Source of the DNA: Chamaecrista fasciculata | Lineage: Eukaryota; Streptophyta; Magnoliopsida; Fabales; Fabaceae | Assembly (NCBI GenBank): GCA_003254925.1 | Contig: QANZ01023192.1 | Location: 1 to 64,000, forward strand | Direction: 5' to 3' | DNA length: 64,000 nucleotides | Part shown: positions 35,041 to 47,101 of the stretch, piece by piece | Layout of the letters: every line of letters starts with the position of its first letter | How positions within the stretch are numbered: the stretch's first letter is position 1 | Notes under the pieces: generated by a model | The model's database searches: none | Told to the model about the DNA's origin: nothing | The model's input: only the letters and a program-made list of their open reading frames with translations | Program-made: the position numbers and the translations under genes

Positions 35041-36454
35041 TAAAGCAATAACTCAAGAAAACACAGAATTTTTAACATAAATAATAATCAGAGGCACCAC
35101 TAATTAACTCGTTAATCCTGCTTTATTCACCTTGCCATTCTTAGTAATTATTAACAATTCATGAAACCATAAAATCTTCCCGGGCAAACGGATGCAATTA
35201 ACAACACAATCAACTAGAGAATAAGTGAATAACGTACAATCACAGTGACCAAAACAACGTTTTAGAAAATCCATCAATATATTAAAGCAGGACTCGCAAT
35301 TTCAGTACGATGAATAATTAGATTTTATTCTTCCCTTTGCATTGCCACAGCACAAATACCTGGTTAGTGGTTCGACGGGAAAAAAAAAAAAAAAAACTCT
35401 TCCTATTGTTTTTCTCCCCGTAAAATATTTCAACTGGGTATATCATAACTAGGTTATTGAGTCATAGTAAAACTCCACGTCATTATACGCGGTTATCCTA
35501 TTATTTGAATATTCATTATCTTATAATTTGAATTATAAGCAAAAAGATATCTAATGATGATAACTTTATAACGAGTAATTTGGCCAAAAAAGAATCAATT
35601 TTAATTTGTGTTTGAAAGAAACTGGATTTAATTTTTAAATATATCGCCTATATTCAAAATTAGTTTTTGAATATCGCCAATATAATGTAATTTTTAAATA
35701 TATAAACTGCCAGCTAAAGTCAACATATTTAATTTAGCTCACTTTTATTGCATTTGGACTTAAAACGAGAAAGATAACCATATTCAATATTTAGGGACCA
35801 AAATAGAATAGTTGGGAAACATTAAGAACTAAAATAGATCAAAAAGTTATTAAGGACCACAATAAAATTGAAGATAAATATTAGTGACTAAAACACAGTT
35901 TTGACCTATAATAATTGAATTAACTAGGTGGAGCAAATCCAATCAGGAACTGATCTGCGTGGATGGTATGAAGTAATTTGACGACATTATTTTAATTAGA
36001 ATTCAAGTAATGTGAGGCAGAAATGTGGTAGAAATTAAAGGAATATTAAACATTAAAGAGAAGCAGGACAAGTAATTAGAGGATTGAATGATAGGTGGAA
36101 GAAGGCAATAATTTGGGCGAGGCTGTGATAACGTGTGCCAATGGAGTTCAAAAGGCGAGAAAGAAATAATAGTCGTAGGAATTATATGGTCCACTGTACA
36201 AGAGACGGCATGGAATGGAAGCCACAAAGCACACAAACGATAAAACGGTTCAACGAACAAATTCTAGCCTATGCAAATTCTGGTTTGATTTGGCAATCCC
36301 TGATTGGAAGTTTGGAACACTCTAGAACCACACAATTCATGAGAAATGAGACGTCTAGGTATAGGCATAGCTGAAATTAATTCAGAATTTACTACTTAAT
36401 TAATTCATTATAAAATAATGTTCAATTACAATTTAATTAATCTAATAATAATAT
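35041..36454. other. Intergenic, no gene recognised
   Basis: AT-rich. Around 35790-35900 it carries decayed GGACCAAAATAGAA / GGACCACAATAAAA units like those at 4500-4700. No gene supported. Confidence 0.5.
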
Positions 36455-36639
36455 GGGTCTTTAGGGCAGATGTGCCCTTAGGGCAGATGCTAAGGTTTCT
36501 TTTGATTGGTCAAATGAGTTTTTAAACATTAAAAATTTATCTTTTAAATGAATTTTCGTACATTTCAATATATGAGATGCTCTGCTAACCAATAAAAAAA
36601 CCTTAAAATATAGCTTAATGACATATATTAGATAAATCC
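36455..36639. mobile_element. Mutator-like MITE, copy 3
   Basis: 185 bases with a perfect 9-bp target duplication TAATAATAT (36446-36454 and 36640-36648). Left end GGGTCTTTAGGGCAG, right end TTAGATAAATCC. It shares the core TTGATTGGTCAAATGAG and ATATGAGATGCTCTGCTAAC with the other two copies. The left end carries an extra small duplication (GGGCAGATG twice). Confidence 0.9.
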
Positions 36640-36751
36640 TAATAATATATATTACATACAAGTAAGTCATTGGTGATCTATTATTTAGGTAGAGTGTCAG
36701 AACTTATCGGATAAAATTACCTAACATTCATGTTAGATTATAATAGAAAGA

Positions 36752-37195
36752 AGGCCAAAATGCACTTTTGGTCCTATAACTTTTGTTAAGGTCTCAATTT
36801 AGTCTCATAATTTTTTTTTTTGCACTTTTTGTCCCATATTTTTTGCTCAAGTTGCAGATTTGGTCCCGTGTTACACTTTTGGTCTCATATCTTTGACTCA
36901 TGTTGCAGAATTGGTCTTATATCTTTTAGTTAGGTTGCAAAATTGGTCTCATATTTTTGTGTCAGGTGTAGAATTGGTCTCATATCTTTAGATCAAATGG
37001 AATTGGTGGTGAAACTTTTTGCAAAGATATTGGATCAATTCTGCAACTTAATCAAAAGATATGGGACCAAAAGTGATACGAGACCAAATCTGCAACTTTT
37101 TACAAAGATATGTGACAAAAAATGTAACAAAAAAAATTATGGGACCAAATTGAGACTTGAACAAAATTTATGGGACCAAAAGTGCACTTTGACCT
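36752..37195. mobile_element. Short TIR element with GGACCAAAAGTGCAC termini
   Basis: The left end AGGCCAAAATGCACTTTTGG and the right end CCAAAAGTGCACTTTGACCT are reverse complements with two mismatches. The ~444-base interior consists of alternating TTGGTCTCATAT/TTTTGGTCCCATA-like phrases on the left and their complements on the right, so the whole unit can fold back. Non-coding. Related arrays lie at 19463-19667 and 43030-43160. Confidence 0.65.
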
Positions 37196-38963
37196 AGAAA
37201 GAATTATCATTGGTTGGGAATTGGGATATATAATTGTTTGTGGAGGAATTCAAGAAATGAAGATGGGCAACAGAGTTTTGAGCTAGCATATGATTGAAAT
37301 GGACAAATCAGAGCAATGATGAGTCAGCAATGAGGAGGCTGCTGTCCCTTTCCAAATACCTAAAATAATGCAAATAATGCAATGGACAACACGGATTGCC
37401 GTGGCTTTTGTTTTTACCAAATAGTCAAATACTATCGAAACTTTTGTCCGTTTTTGGCCACACAAGTAAATCAACGCATCCATAATAATACTTTCTCCTC
37501 TAGGCTCCAATAGTAAGATGCCAAAAGTTGAGGCTCAAATTTTGTTTGGCTCCACCTCTCTAATTAAGCCCCCTAATATTTTCATAATTGAGAATGAATA
37601 ATAGCATTATGTAATTACCTGTTTGCACATGTTGGGGTCGGGGCGGTGTAGCAGAGTACTCCTCACTCCACATGACTCTGCTCATACCAGAATAGCAACA
37701 TTGAGTGTTATGATTGTCATTAATTAAATACATTGATTGATTGACTCTGTATTTTACTACAATAATGCCTATAATGAATCCCCCATTGCCGTTCTTCTTT
37801 CCCATCACCTCACGACAGCAAGGCTTTTCATGTTAATAATTTTTGTCGCCTTTTAGAATTTCTGTATTTAAGGAATTGCGGTGATCTCCCACCCAAAAAT
37901 ATATTTTTTATTAAAAAAAATAAAAGAAACTGGATTGGTGGGTATGAATACATGGGATCTTAATAGGTGAGGAATATTTAAAATTTAAAAGATCCTACAT
38001 TAGTATATATGATCTGATGATTTAAGAATCCTATAGGTTATACGTGGGCCCTTTCACAATTAATTCAAAGAATTATTCCCAAAAATTTCGCTACGCCCCC
38101 CGACGGTAGGGTACAGACCTACATGCGTCAATGCATCTAAGTATGTAACTACTCTCCACATGCCACATATATATATCATTCTGCTAATTAATTCATTCTT
38201 AATTATTTTTAATTATATATTTGTGTTGATGCTAAGATGTCCACGTATGACCAACCCTTTTATAGTTACATGACGCGCGATGGACAGATGGCAATGCTGG
38301 ACGAGTTGGAGTATGCCCAGGTTGCTCAATCAAGCTCATGTTTCGTCATATCCCATTCATAATGTTGAGGTAACCTATAAGGCTATAACCTAATTCACCA
38401 CAAAATTTGGATTTACTGTTCTTGTCAGGGTAGAGTTTCGCTTTCACCTACGATATGGATGGCTTCGCATCATCAAACTAAACTCTCATCACTCCCTGAT
38501 TCCATTTTTTGAGTGACGGTGGTTTTATAAAAATCAAGTTTTTAGAATTGAATTGGTCATTCAACCAAGTAATAGTTCAAAGTTTAATAGTTTAATCACA
38601 CTTTAACTGCAATGGAATCGTTAATAATAATTAAATAAATTAAAAATAATATATTTGATTTAATATAATAAAAACATATTAATAAAGATTAAAAATTTAA
38701 ATTTTTTTAAAAATATACTAATAAATATTAAAAATATCAAATATTAAAGTAAAAACTATAAGTATCATTTTGAGTCTAAACTTAATAAAAAAAATCTTTT
38801 AAATTATATATATGATAAAATTAAAAATATAATTATAATAAATAAAAACTATAACTTCTCAATGGTCCGCAACTTTGCACATTATCTCATAACTTCTCAT
38901 ATTAAAATATAATTCTGAACTTTTAGCAAAAGGAAAACATAACTTTATGAATTTATTATATTA
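37196..38963. other. Intergenic, no gene recognised
   Basis: Mostly AT-rich. One short frame with coding-like composition, 38237-38362, encodes 41 residues including TRDGQMAMLDELEYAQVAQ. It is not recognised and may be chance or a captured fragment. From about 38560 the DNA is very AT-rich up to the left Copia LTR. Confidence 0.4.
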
Positions 38964-39238
38964 TGTTAGAAAATAGTTAGTAATTAAAGTCTCACATTGG
39001 ATAAGTTGAAGGGTTGAGAAGAAGGCTCATATGTGAAGGGTCATAACTCTTCATATGTGAATGGTTGTAACTGTTTATTGAAAAGACATGAATGTTGAAT
39101 CATAACAAGGTATGACCAACCATTAAGGTTGGACATGAAAAAATATGAGTGTAGGAATCTGAAAGGTTGTACCTCTTCAGTTTTCTCTCTATAAATAACA
39201 TCTCTTCTCTCAAATAGAAAATCAACCAAGAGATCTCA
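38964..39238 (+). repeat. 5' LTR of the Copia element
   Basis: 275 bases with a TATA-like CTATAAATAACATC near the 3' third. Pairs with 41163-41437. Confidence 0.87.
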
Positions 39239-41162
39239 TCTTCAACCATTAAATTGTTTGCAATTTAGTTTTCCACGGGCTATTGCATCCAAATTTGAAG
39301 ATTTTAATACAAATGTTATAAATAAGAGAGTGAGTGACTTATGAATTCTTGATGATTTATCAAGTTTTGATGAATTCTTGAGAAGTTTAAAATGGTAGAT
39401 CCACTCCCCATTGAGAGACGATCAAAATCATCATTCAAACAAAAATGTTTGGTACCGAAAACAGAGTATCGTTTCAGATGAATTATGGCGCCTGATCCGA
39501 CTTGGTTCGAAGTAATATGCCGCATTTGGGGTTTTATGTATAGTATATATTTATATCTATGAGATGGAGGGAAAAAATAGTTATGGAAAAGTCAAATGGA
39601 CTACACAAAAATAAAAGGATATGGCTACATAGAAATGACAGATTCATTCCCTTTGAGAGAGAGGATTAAAATTGTCATTGAAACAGTGCCAGAAATATTG
39701 ATTACGACGGGATATGTCGCCTGGTCTCAATTGGATTGCATTATCTATTGAAGGCAAAACTTTCTCTGTTGAAACACTGAAGCATCGTGTTTTCGACATT
39801 CAAATTAAATAATAAATCAAAGTATGAGTTGTGATTTTTTGGTTTATATATATAATTGTTTATATATATAAAAATCCAAATATGATTTATAATTTATATA
39901 TAAATATAAATTAATTATATATATATAAATGGAGGAGAGTTAAGAGTGGTGACCCCAATTAATTTATATGTATATAAATATCCAAGTATATGTCCATATA
40001 TATAACACCAGTGAATATGTAGTGTTGAGTTTTTGCAAAAAACTAAAAAATATTCTAGTGCAAATTAAAGAAGAAATTTCATATACTCCTCATACTGAGT
40101 GTATTATTAGTTGGGCTTATAAGAAGTAATACAGTGAAATAGCAACTTATTGCATTTGTAATTGCTATGAAAGAAGTGAAATGGTTAAAGAATATTTAGT
40201 TGAATATAAAGTTGTGGTAACAACAAAAGCTAGCAATTTCACTTCTTGTAATGATAAAGCTACAATGAATGTAGCAGACAATAAAAAGATAACTATTGAC
40301 ATATAGGACTATGGTGATAGCCTATGTATACAATCAAATTTATGAAAAATGTTGAGGCATACCTGTATAAGAGAATTAGTGACACATGAGACTATGATGA
40401 TAATCTATGTGGAATAAGAAAATGAAAAAGTATTGTCAATTATTCTTTTGTACTGTGATAGTCGGACATCAATGACTATAGCACTTTACAATAGAAAGTC
40501 CAGACATATAAAGTCTAAAAAGTAATAATCTTGTTGACTCGTTGACTAAAAAGGCTCTCGAGAGTTTTAATTAATAGTACTAGTAAAGTCATGAGTTTCA
40601 AGGAGTTTTTAAAATATCACTCATAATTGAAACCTTACTTTTCTTATTGCTATGCAATTCTAAAAGTTCAAAAAGGTAACAATAAGTTATCTTCAATGAT
40701 GGAGATCAAGTATTAAAATTTTTTTTTTTTAAAAAAAAGTACTTATGAACCAGAGGGTGAGTATTTTTAATACTCTTAATGAAGTAACAGAGTTCGAAAT
40801 AAGAACTAAAGTTAGTCCAAACAAAGGACTTGATTAAAAACTTCACCTATGTAAACACATGAACTCATGAAGTGGTGCCGCTTCAACCAAAATTTGGAAA
40901 TAAAACTTTGTCAGTGTTTATGAAACAGGAAGGAGCACAAGGCCGTATACGTGCTAAGTTTACATTGAACACATTGTATTTAATTTAAGTGTTTATGTGT
41001 ATTTATACATCCGTTTTGTCTTTTATGGATTGAAGTTTAATAGAACTATTTTCTAACTATCAATTCTGGCAAAGCTTGATGTATTTATACGGTTTAAATC
41101 GAAAGATACCTCCTATATGCATAAATTCTTGAATTAAATAAATTACTAACTAAGTGGGGGAT

Positions 41163-41437
41163 TGTTGGAAAATAGTTAGTAATTAAAGTCCCACATTGGA
41201 TAAGTTGAAGGGTTGAGAAGAGGGCTCATATGTGAAGGGTCATAACTCTTCATATGTGGATGGTTGTAACTGTCTATTAAAAAGTCATGAATGTTGAATC
41301 AAGACAAGTTATGACTAACCATTAAGGTTAGACATGAAAAGATATGAGTGTAGAAATCTGAAAGGTTGTACCTCTTCAGTTTTCCCTCTATAAATAACAT
41401 CTTTTCTCTCAAACAGAAAATCAATTAAGAGATCTCA
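41163..41437 (+). repeat. 3' LTR of the Copia element
   Basis: 275 bases, preceded directly by the polypurine tract. Pairs with 38964-39238. Confidence 0.87.
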
Positions 41438-43904
41438 TAAGATATTATAGTTTTGCTGGCTATAATATCAGGCTTTGTAAAATCCTGGAGGAAATCTACC
41501 ATACAAACCCAGCAGCAATTGAATAATGGGGACTTAATTTGTGATCACACTATCAAAACCTATACTATATTTATAACATATTATAATATTTTAAATTAGA
41601 GAAAGTTAACAGGAATATATATGAATTTTCTTAACTACAAAAGATAAACAAGAATATGTTAATATTTTAAAATTTTAATATTTAAAAAACATATTTGATT
41701 TACAAAATTAAGAAGTTGTTTCTATTCATGTTTAAACAATGTTAATTTAAATAACTATAATTTTTATGTATTTTTAAGTTTGATTATTACTAAATGATTA
41801 TATTAACATGATTAAATAATTTATTTTTATATAAAGTTACAAAATGTCATATATTTATTTTTTGAAATACTGAAAATGTCTTTTAGATATTTTTTGTTTT
41901 CAATCTATTTTAAGAAATATTTTCTAAAAAATAATATAAAACACATTTTCAGCCATATTTTTTTTTTCAATAAAAATAAAAATAAGAACAAACCTCTCTT
42001 AATTTTTTTAGCATTACATGTTACGAAACGATTCAAAAAACAAATATAGCACAAATTACACTATCACGGTATCACCCAATTCTTCAAAAGCTCATAATCA
42101 TAGGAGAGAGGTGCGTCATGTATTATTAGCCTCTCATAAACAAGCAGTGGCTAATAAAGCCACGTGTAACGGCAGCCAGCAGTTTGGTGAATAATTGATT
42201 TATAAATGATGTCTGAATTGAATGTTATGCATTATCCATGTCACCGTACATAGGAAATTAGGAATGATCAATAATTAAGGTCTTATAATTGGAAGTAAAC
42301 AGACAATATGCTATTTAAACTATAACTTATAACTTTCATCTCCGAAAGATTAAAATATTTTAATTTAAAATATTAAAATATTATATTTTAAAATTTTTTA
42401 TAAATTAAAAAATATATTAGTTTAATATTTTAAAACTTAATTATATATTACTGTATTTTAATATTTTAAAATTCGATTTATCAGTTTGATAATATTTTAA
42501 TAATTAAATTATTAGTATATTCTATAATTAATTTTTAAAGACATTAATTTGGAATTATTTGTATATTTTAAAAAGACAATATAAATGAAATTTACATTTT
42601 AGACACTTATTATATTTCTTTAAAAGCTATTATATTTAGTTTATCTTTTTTTTCATCTGTCTAATTCTAAACCAATATATTAAACATAGAGAATAAAATT
42701 GGTGTTATTATGCAATCAATTAAAAACTAGAGAATAAAATTGATAACAACATAAATTTTTTTTTTTTGGCCAACTAACAACATAAATTTTCAATAAACAA
42801 ATTGAGAAGATCATAAGATGAATCTAAAAGAGATCAAATTGAGAAAAAAAATCAGTTATAAATACATAATTTAGTACTTGATTAAATTATATATATAAAT
42901 TATTTAAGGAATAAGGACTGATTTCTTCATTCCCTATGAATTTAGAGACTCAAGAGACAACCCGACGAGATCTAACGGCTATTGTTTTTTTTTTTTTCCT
43001 CAAACCCACCGGCTATCGTATGGGATTAAAGTTATAACAAAAAAATTTATGGGACTAAATTGAGATATTTGTCAAAGTTATAAGACAAAAATTGCAACAA
43101 CAAAAATTATGAGACCAAATTAAGACAAGTCAAAGTTTTGAGATCAAAAGTGCACTCTAACTAAAATTTACCATATTTACTGGTTATGGGTAGTCAGACA
43201 ATTTTAAATTTATTTATTATTGTTCTCACCTCCTTCAATTTTTACTTTTATCGAATACAACGTATTTTTTTACTAATAATAAAATATATTTATCTATATT
43301 ATTATTTATGGTTTTCAAACTGAATAATTTATTTTTTAAAACAAATAACATGTTTCAACTCGTCATAGTATCGTTCTAATTTTATTGGATGTCCCAAATA
43401 CTGAGAATGGTCGGTCACTTCCTCTACTTCCCTTGTTGACTGTTTTCTTTTGATGATAATAAATAAATAAATAAAACTCACCATAATATCAGACGTTCGT
43501 AGTTCTGGATTACGTACGTAGGCTCCAGTCTCCAGTCTCCAATTAATGTTTCAGGTGGCTAAAATCAGATTTTGTGCACAAACAGCAAGTGTTCGGTTTA
43601 AATGAAAATGAGAAACGTGACCAAAGTGGTCCTAAATCCTAATTAGTCTTAAATAAAGAGCGGAACAAGGAGAATCTCGATTGAGAAAAAGGTTCCAATT
43701 ACTTTGAAAGCATTGAACTGGGAAAATTTAAAAGGCTAATTCTTCTTCTGTAGAATTAATGTATAGCTCGAATAAATCTTCTGGGAAAATTTTAAATTTT
43801 TCATTTTAGTCCCTATATAATATGTATCCAGGGATTTATTTGTAATTTTTTGAAAATTTTTTGAGGTCAATATGTAATTTTTGCAAAATTTGTGATGATT
43901 AAAA
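41438..43904. other. Very AT-rich intergenic DNA
   Basis: No gene seen. 42340-42560 is almost entirely A/T. At 43030-43160 are GGGACTAAATTGAGAT and GAGACCAAATTAAGAC units and a terminal AAAAGTGCACT, a fragment of the repeat family at 36752-37195. The 3' part runs into the inverted-repeat family copy B. Confidence 0.5.
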
Positions 43905-44038
43905 TTACAAAATAACTCCAAAGAGTACCAAAGTGTTAATGGAGAATACCACAGGGTACCAAAGTGTCAAGTTTCAAACCACAGGGTACCAAAGTGAAAT
44001 AGGGTCAAACCACAGGGTACCAAAGTGTAATTTACCCT
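43905..44038. mobile_element. TIR element family, truncated copy B
   Basis: Right-end sequence of the family at 506-928: five phrases of the form GGGTACCAAAGTG in 130 bases, ending CCAAAGTGTAATTTACCC. The matching left end was not found, so this is probably truncated. Confidence 0.6.
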
Positions 44039-44987
44039 TTTTTTAAAAAATAACATTTTACTACTATTTAAAACTATTTTTCCTAATATTTCATATATAT
44101 ACCATGTTGAAAATTTTGTTAGATTATATAGGATGAGCGCCGTATTATGATCATTACCCAACAAAATAAAAATCATAATTGGACCAAGCATTCATGGAAC
44201 ATCAAATTGAACGTCAGAATTCAGTAGAGACCTTTTTAAACTTCACCTTCAATTTCTAGCGAGCTTATGGCGCCAAACACAATTCAATCCATTCGGTCTA
44301 ATGGCTAATCACATTTTTGGACCAAGCCCAACTATTCCATCTGCCCTCAACCACATTCCCTTAAATACTATGAAGTGGGCTGACTACTTCTATTCTGACT
44401 ACCACAGCCCAATCAGATAAACAGTTAAACAACAACAGTAGAGAATTCATCAGAACCATATATTGTCAAGATCTATTCCACCTTCAAGTTTTTTCTTTTA
44501 TCTTTTAAGATATAAAAATTATATGTATACATTATGGTATATGAGATATGTATCTTATCTTGTTTGTTAAGTGTGGTGTCTAGGTTTTTCTTTTGTTCTA
44601 GACTGTTGTATTAGTATTATGTTCTAGGAGAACATGGCTATAGTAACATTAGTTCTGTGTCTTGCTTGATTTTCTTGTTGTATGACTTGGGGCATTTTTC
44701 TCATGAACAAAGATTTATCTTTTGATAAAAAAAAAAATCATTGTTTGCATAAAAATACAAAAATCTAATGAACCGAACGAATAAGAAAATAAACCCACAG
44801 ATTATCAATATATTAAATCGAAATTCTTAATAAATAGGAAAAAAAAATCATTTGTAGTTTGCATTTTAAAAATAAAAAAGTGAACGAGTTGCATGAGATA
44901 AGGTTGAGGAGTAATTAAGAATAGAAGTGAAGAAAAGTAGAAAGAATTTTGGAAGTGAAAATGAAGAAAAAAAGAGAATTGAAAAGA
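44039..44987. other. Intergenic / TPP 3' flank
   Basis: No gene recognised; includes poly-A/T runs and the downstream flank of the trehalose-phosphatase gene. Confidence 0.5.
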
Positions 44988-47101
44988 TTACAAAAAATTG
45001 AAAAGCAAATGCTGCCTAGAGATGGCGGTTGGTTCTTCCCTATGATGGTGTTGTTGACTCTTCCAATTGACAAGTAGCTGCAGAAATTTCATGACCTCAG
45101 TTGTGTCCCTCAGAGAGTACAACGCATTGCTTTCTTTCTTTACCGACGAAACCAATATCCCATATCCTCGATTACTCTCTCGCAGCACCTAATTCATTCA
45201 TTAATATATATATATCAACAGCTTAATTAACCATTCATTGCATTGCCCAATATCAAAATCCAACACACAAATAAAACGTACCTTAAATGCATCTTCGTCG
45301 GTCTTATCATCTCCAATGTAGATGGGAAGCACGTCATCTCTTTCTGTTAACCCTGCACAATTTTTACATTTATTTTGAGCTATATATATAATAATAAATA
45401 TTATAATATTAATTATATATATAGCAAGAGGAATTTACCTAGAGAATCAAGTAAAAACTCAACGGCTTTTCCTTTGTTCCAATCAATCACTGGACGGACC
45501 TCTAAAACCTGCCCACCTCACCACATACATACATGTGCGTTACTAATTTCTCAACCTTTGCGCCTTAATTTGAAGAAATTCGGGAGACACATAACATAAC
45601 ATACCTTGCGTCCGTGAGTTGAACGTAAACGTGGGTAATTTTTTAACATGTCATGGACAAGCTGTCCAACGGTTATCCAATTCTGTGGGTCAGTTAAGTT
45701 AGCAGAGTCAAAAACCACATTTCATTTTGTAACTACTACTAACTACTAACGAACCAGTCCTTAACTTACATTCTCATCTACGTTACGGTAATGTACAGAG
45801 ACGCAAAACTTGTGATTTTCAACCTTTGCGCCTTTTATGTCTTTGGTTATCTCGACGAGGGTTCTAAAAACCTGCATCAATCATCACACCCATTATATAT
45901 ATATATATATATACAAATCTTCCGAAACTGAAGTTAATTATTACCCAGAACTATTTTGCACCTCACCTCATCGATCATAGGCAGGAACTCTTTTGCAGGT
46001 TGAAACAGAGTAATCTCTTTTCCCTGCCCACATTCAAATAAATACAAAACATTATTCAACTCCTCGGTTCTCAGAGAAACCACAACTGATCAAGTCTTGA
46101 TCAATATCATTACCTCATGGTCAGTAGATTTAACACAATTGGGATGCTTATTGGATACTGTATCACTGACAGGTCCTATAATGTCCATCCCATGACTTCC
46201 AGCATAGTAGAGTTCCGGTAATTTTACTAAATCAAATACCTGACATTGCAATACATGCACACTAGATCATCAAACTGTATACAAAATCTGATATTTTTCT
46301 TTTAACCAGTGTTGAATTCATATTCATATAATATATATATATATCTGTTTGTGTGTGTACCTTGTCGCGGCTTCTTCCACTGATGATTGCAGTGGGGAAA
46401 TACTTGGCCATACTTCTCACTGTTGCACGCATCTGAACATATTTGAGTTGAAGCAACAGATGAGTATATATATGAGAAGGAACAGCATTCAATATATATA
46501 TGGTGCCATGAGAAGTGAGTAAGAGTATATAATTAATTTAACTATATATAAACATACAGCTTCGGACATAAAGGCAGAGTCAGGATCATCTACGATTGGG
46601 GAAAGTGTTCCATCGTAGTCTAGAAACATTGCAATCTTCTTATTCTTGGCACGGTCAGTGATTTGGTCAAAAGAGTCTAGAGCGGATGGATACTCAAGCT
46701 GGTAAGAAACAAACATATGAATTAGTAGGTGAAAGAAAAGGAAAGAAACAAAAGTAACATATACATATACGTATATATATATATATATATACCATCCAGG
46801 AATGGTAGTCGTCATTGTCAGAGTCAAATGAAGGTAGGTAAGTGTTGTTAGATGATCCCTTAAGGAGCTTCTTCCTTGGGGGTGAAGAGGCCTTCATGGC
46901 GTCAAGCCATCCATTGGAGCGAACATCATCAAGACTGCCTACACTTTTCCTAGAACCTGTTCTTGTGTACTTATTATTATTACCTGTACTTGAATCTTGC
47001 TGGGAGTAACCCAACATACCAGAATGGATTCCTAGTCTTGACTTGTTCACAGGAACAGGATCGGTTAGAACAGGAGATGCATGAGACGATTTCAACTCCA
47101 T
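44988..47101 (-). CDS. TPP: Trehalose-6-phosphate phosphatase
   Basis: Ten exons on the minus strand: 47101-46793, 46698-46558, 46432-46361, 46239-46114, 46023-45967, 45871-45770, 45682-45605, 45508-45439, 45352-45282, 45188-44988; 1227 nt, 408 aa. It dephosphorylates trehalose-6-phosphate, the sugar-status signal that restrains SnRK1, to trehalose. Seen: a plant-type variable N-terminal region (exon 1), then the HAD-superfamily phosphatase. Motif I is [16 protein letters not shown] (nucleophile Asp130, Asp132), motif II lies in [12 protein letters not shown], and [29 protein letters not shown] and the acidic motif [13 protein letters not shown] follow. Slightly longer than many family members, mostly at the ends (His-rich C-terminus QQHHHREE). 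All joins keep frame. Plants have several TPP paralogues; I cannot name which. Confidence 0.95.

Larger units (their letters stand above)
38964..41437 (+). mobile_element. Decayed Copia-type LTR element, 2.5 kb
   Basis: Two 275-bp direct LTRs (38964-39238 and 41163-41437) begin TGTT(A/G)GAAAATAGTTAG and end GAGATCTCA. They differ at about 19 positions (roughly 7%), so the insertion is old. A polypurine tract AAGTGGGGGAT (41152-41162) abuts the 3' LTR. The 1.9-kb interior has only remnants of Copia RNase H: YCDSRTSMTIA-like and NRKSRHIKS-like stretches near 40455-40520, with stops. A normal tRNA primer site was not recognisable. No autonomous capacity. Target duplication not clear: TATTA lies before the left LTR and TAAGA follows the right one. 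Confidence 0.85.

Noticed and set aside
39500..39515. GGTTCGAAG, a possible tRNA T-loop
   Set aside because: No acceptor stem, D-loop or anticodon arm can be formed around it.
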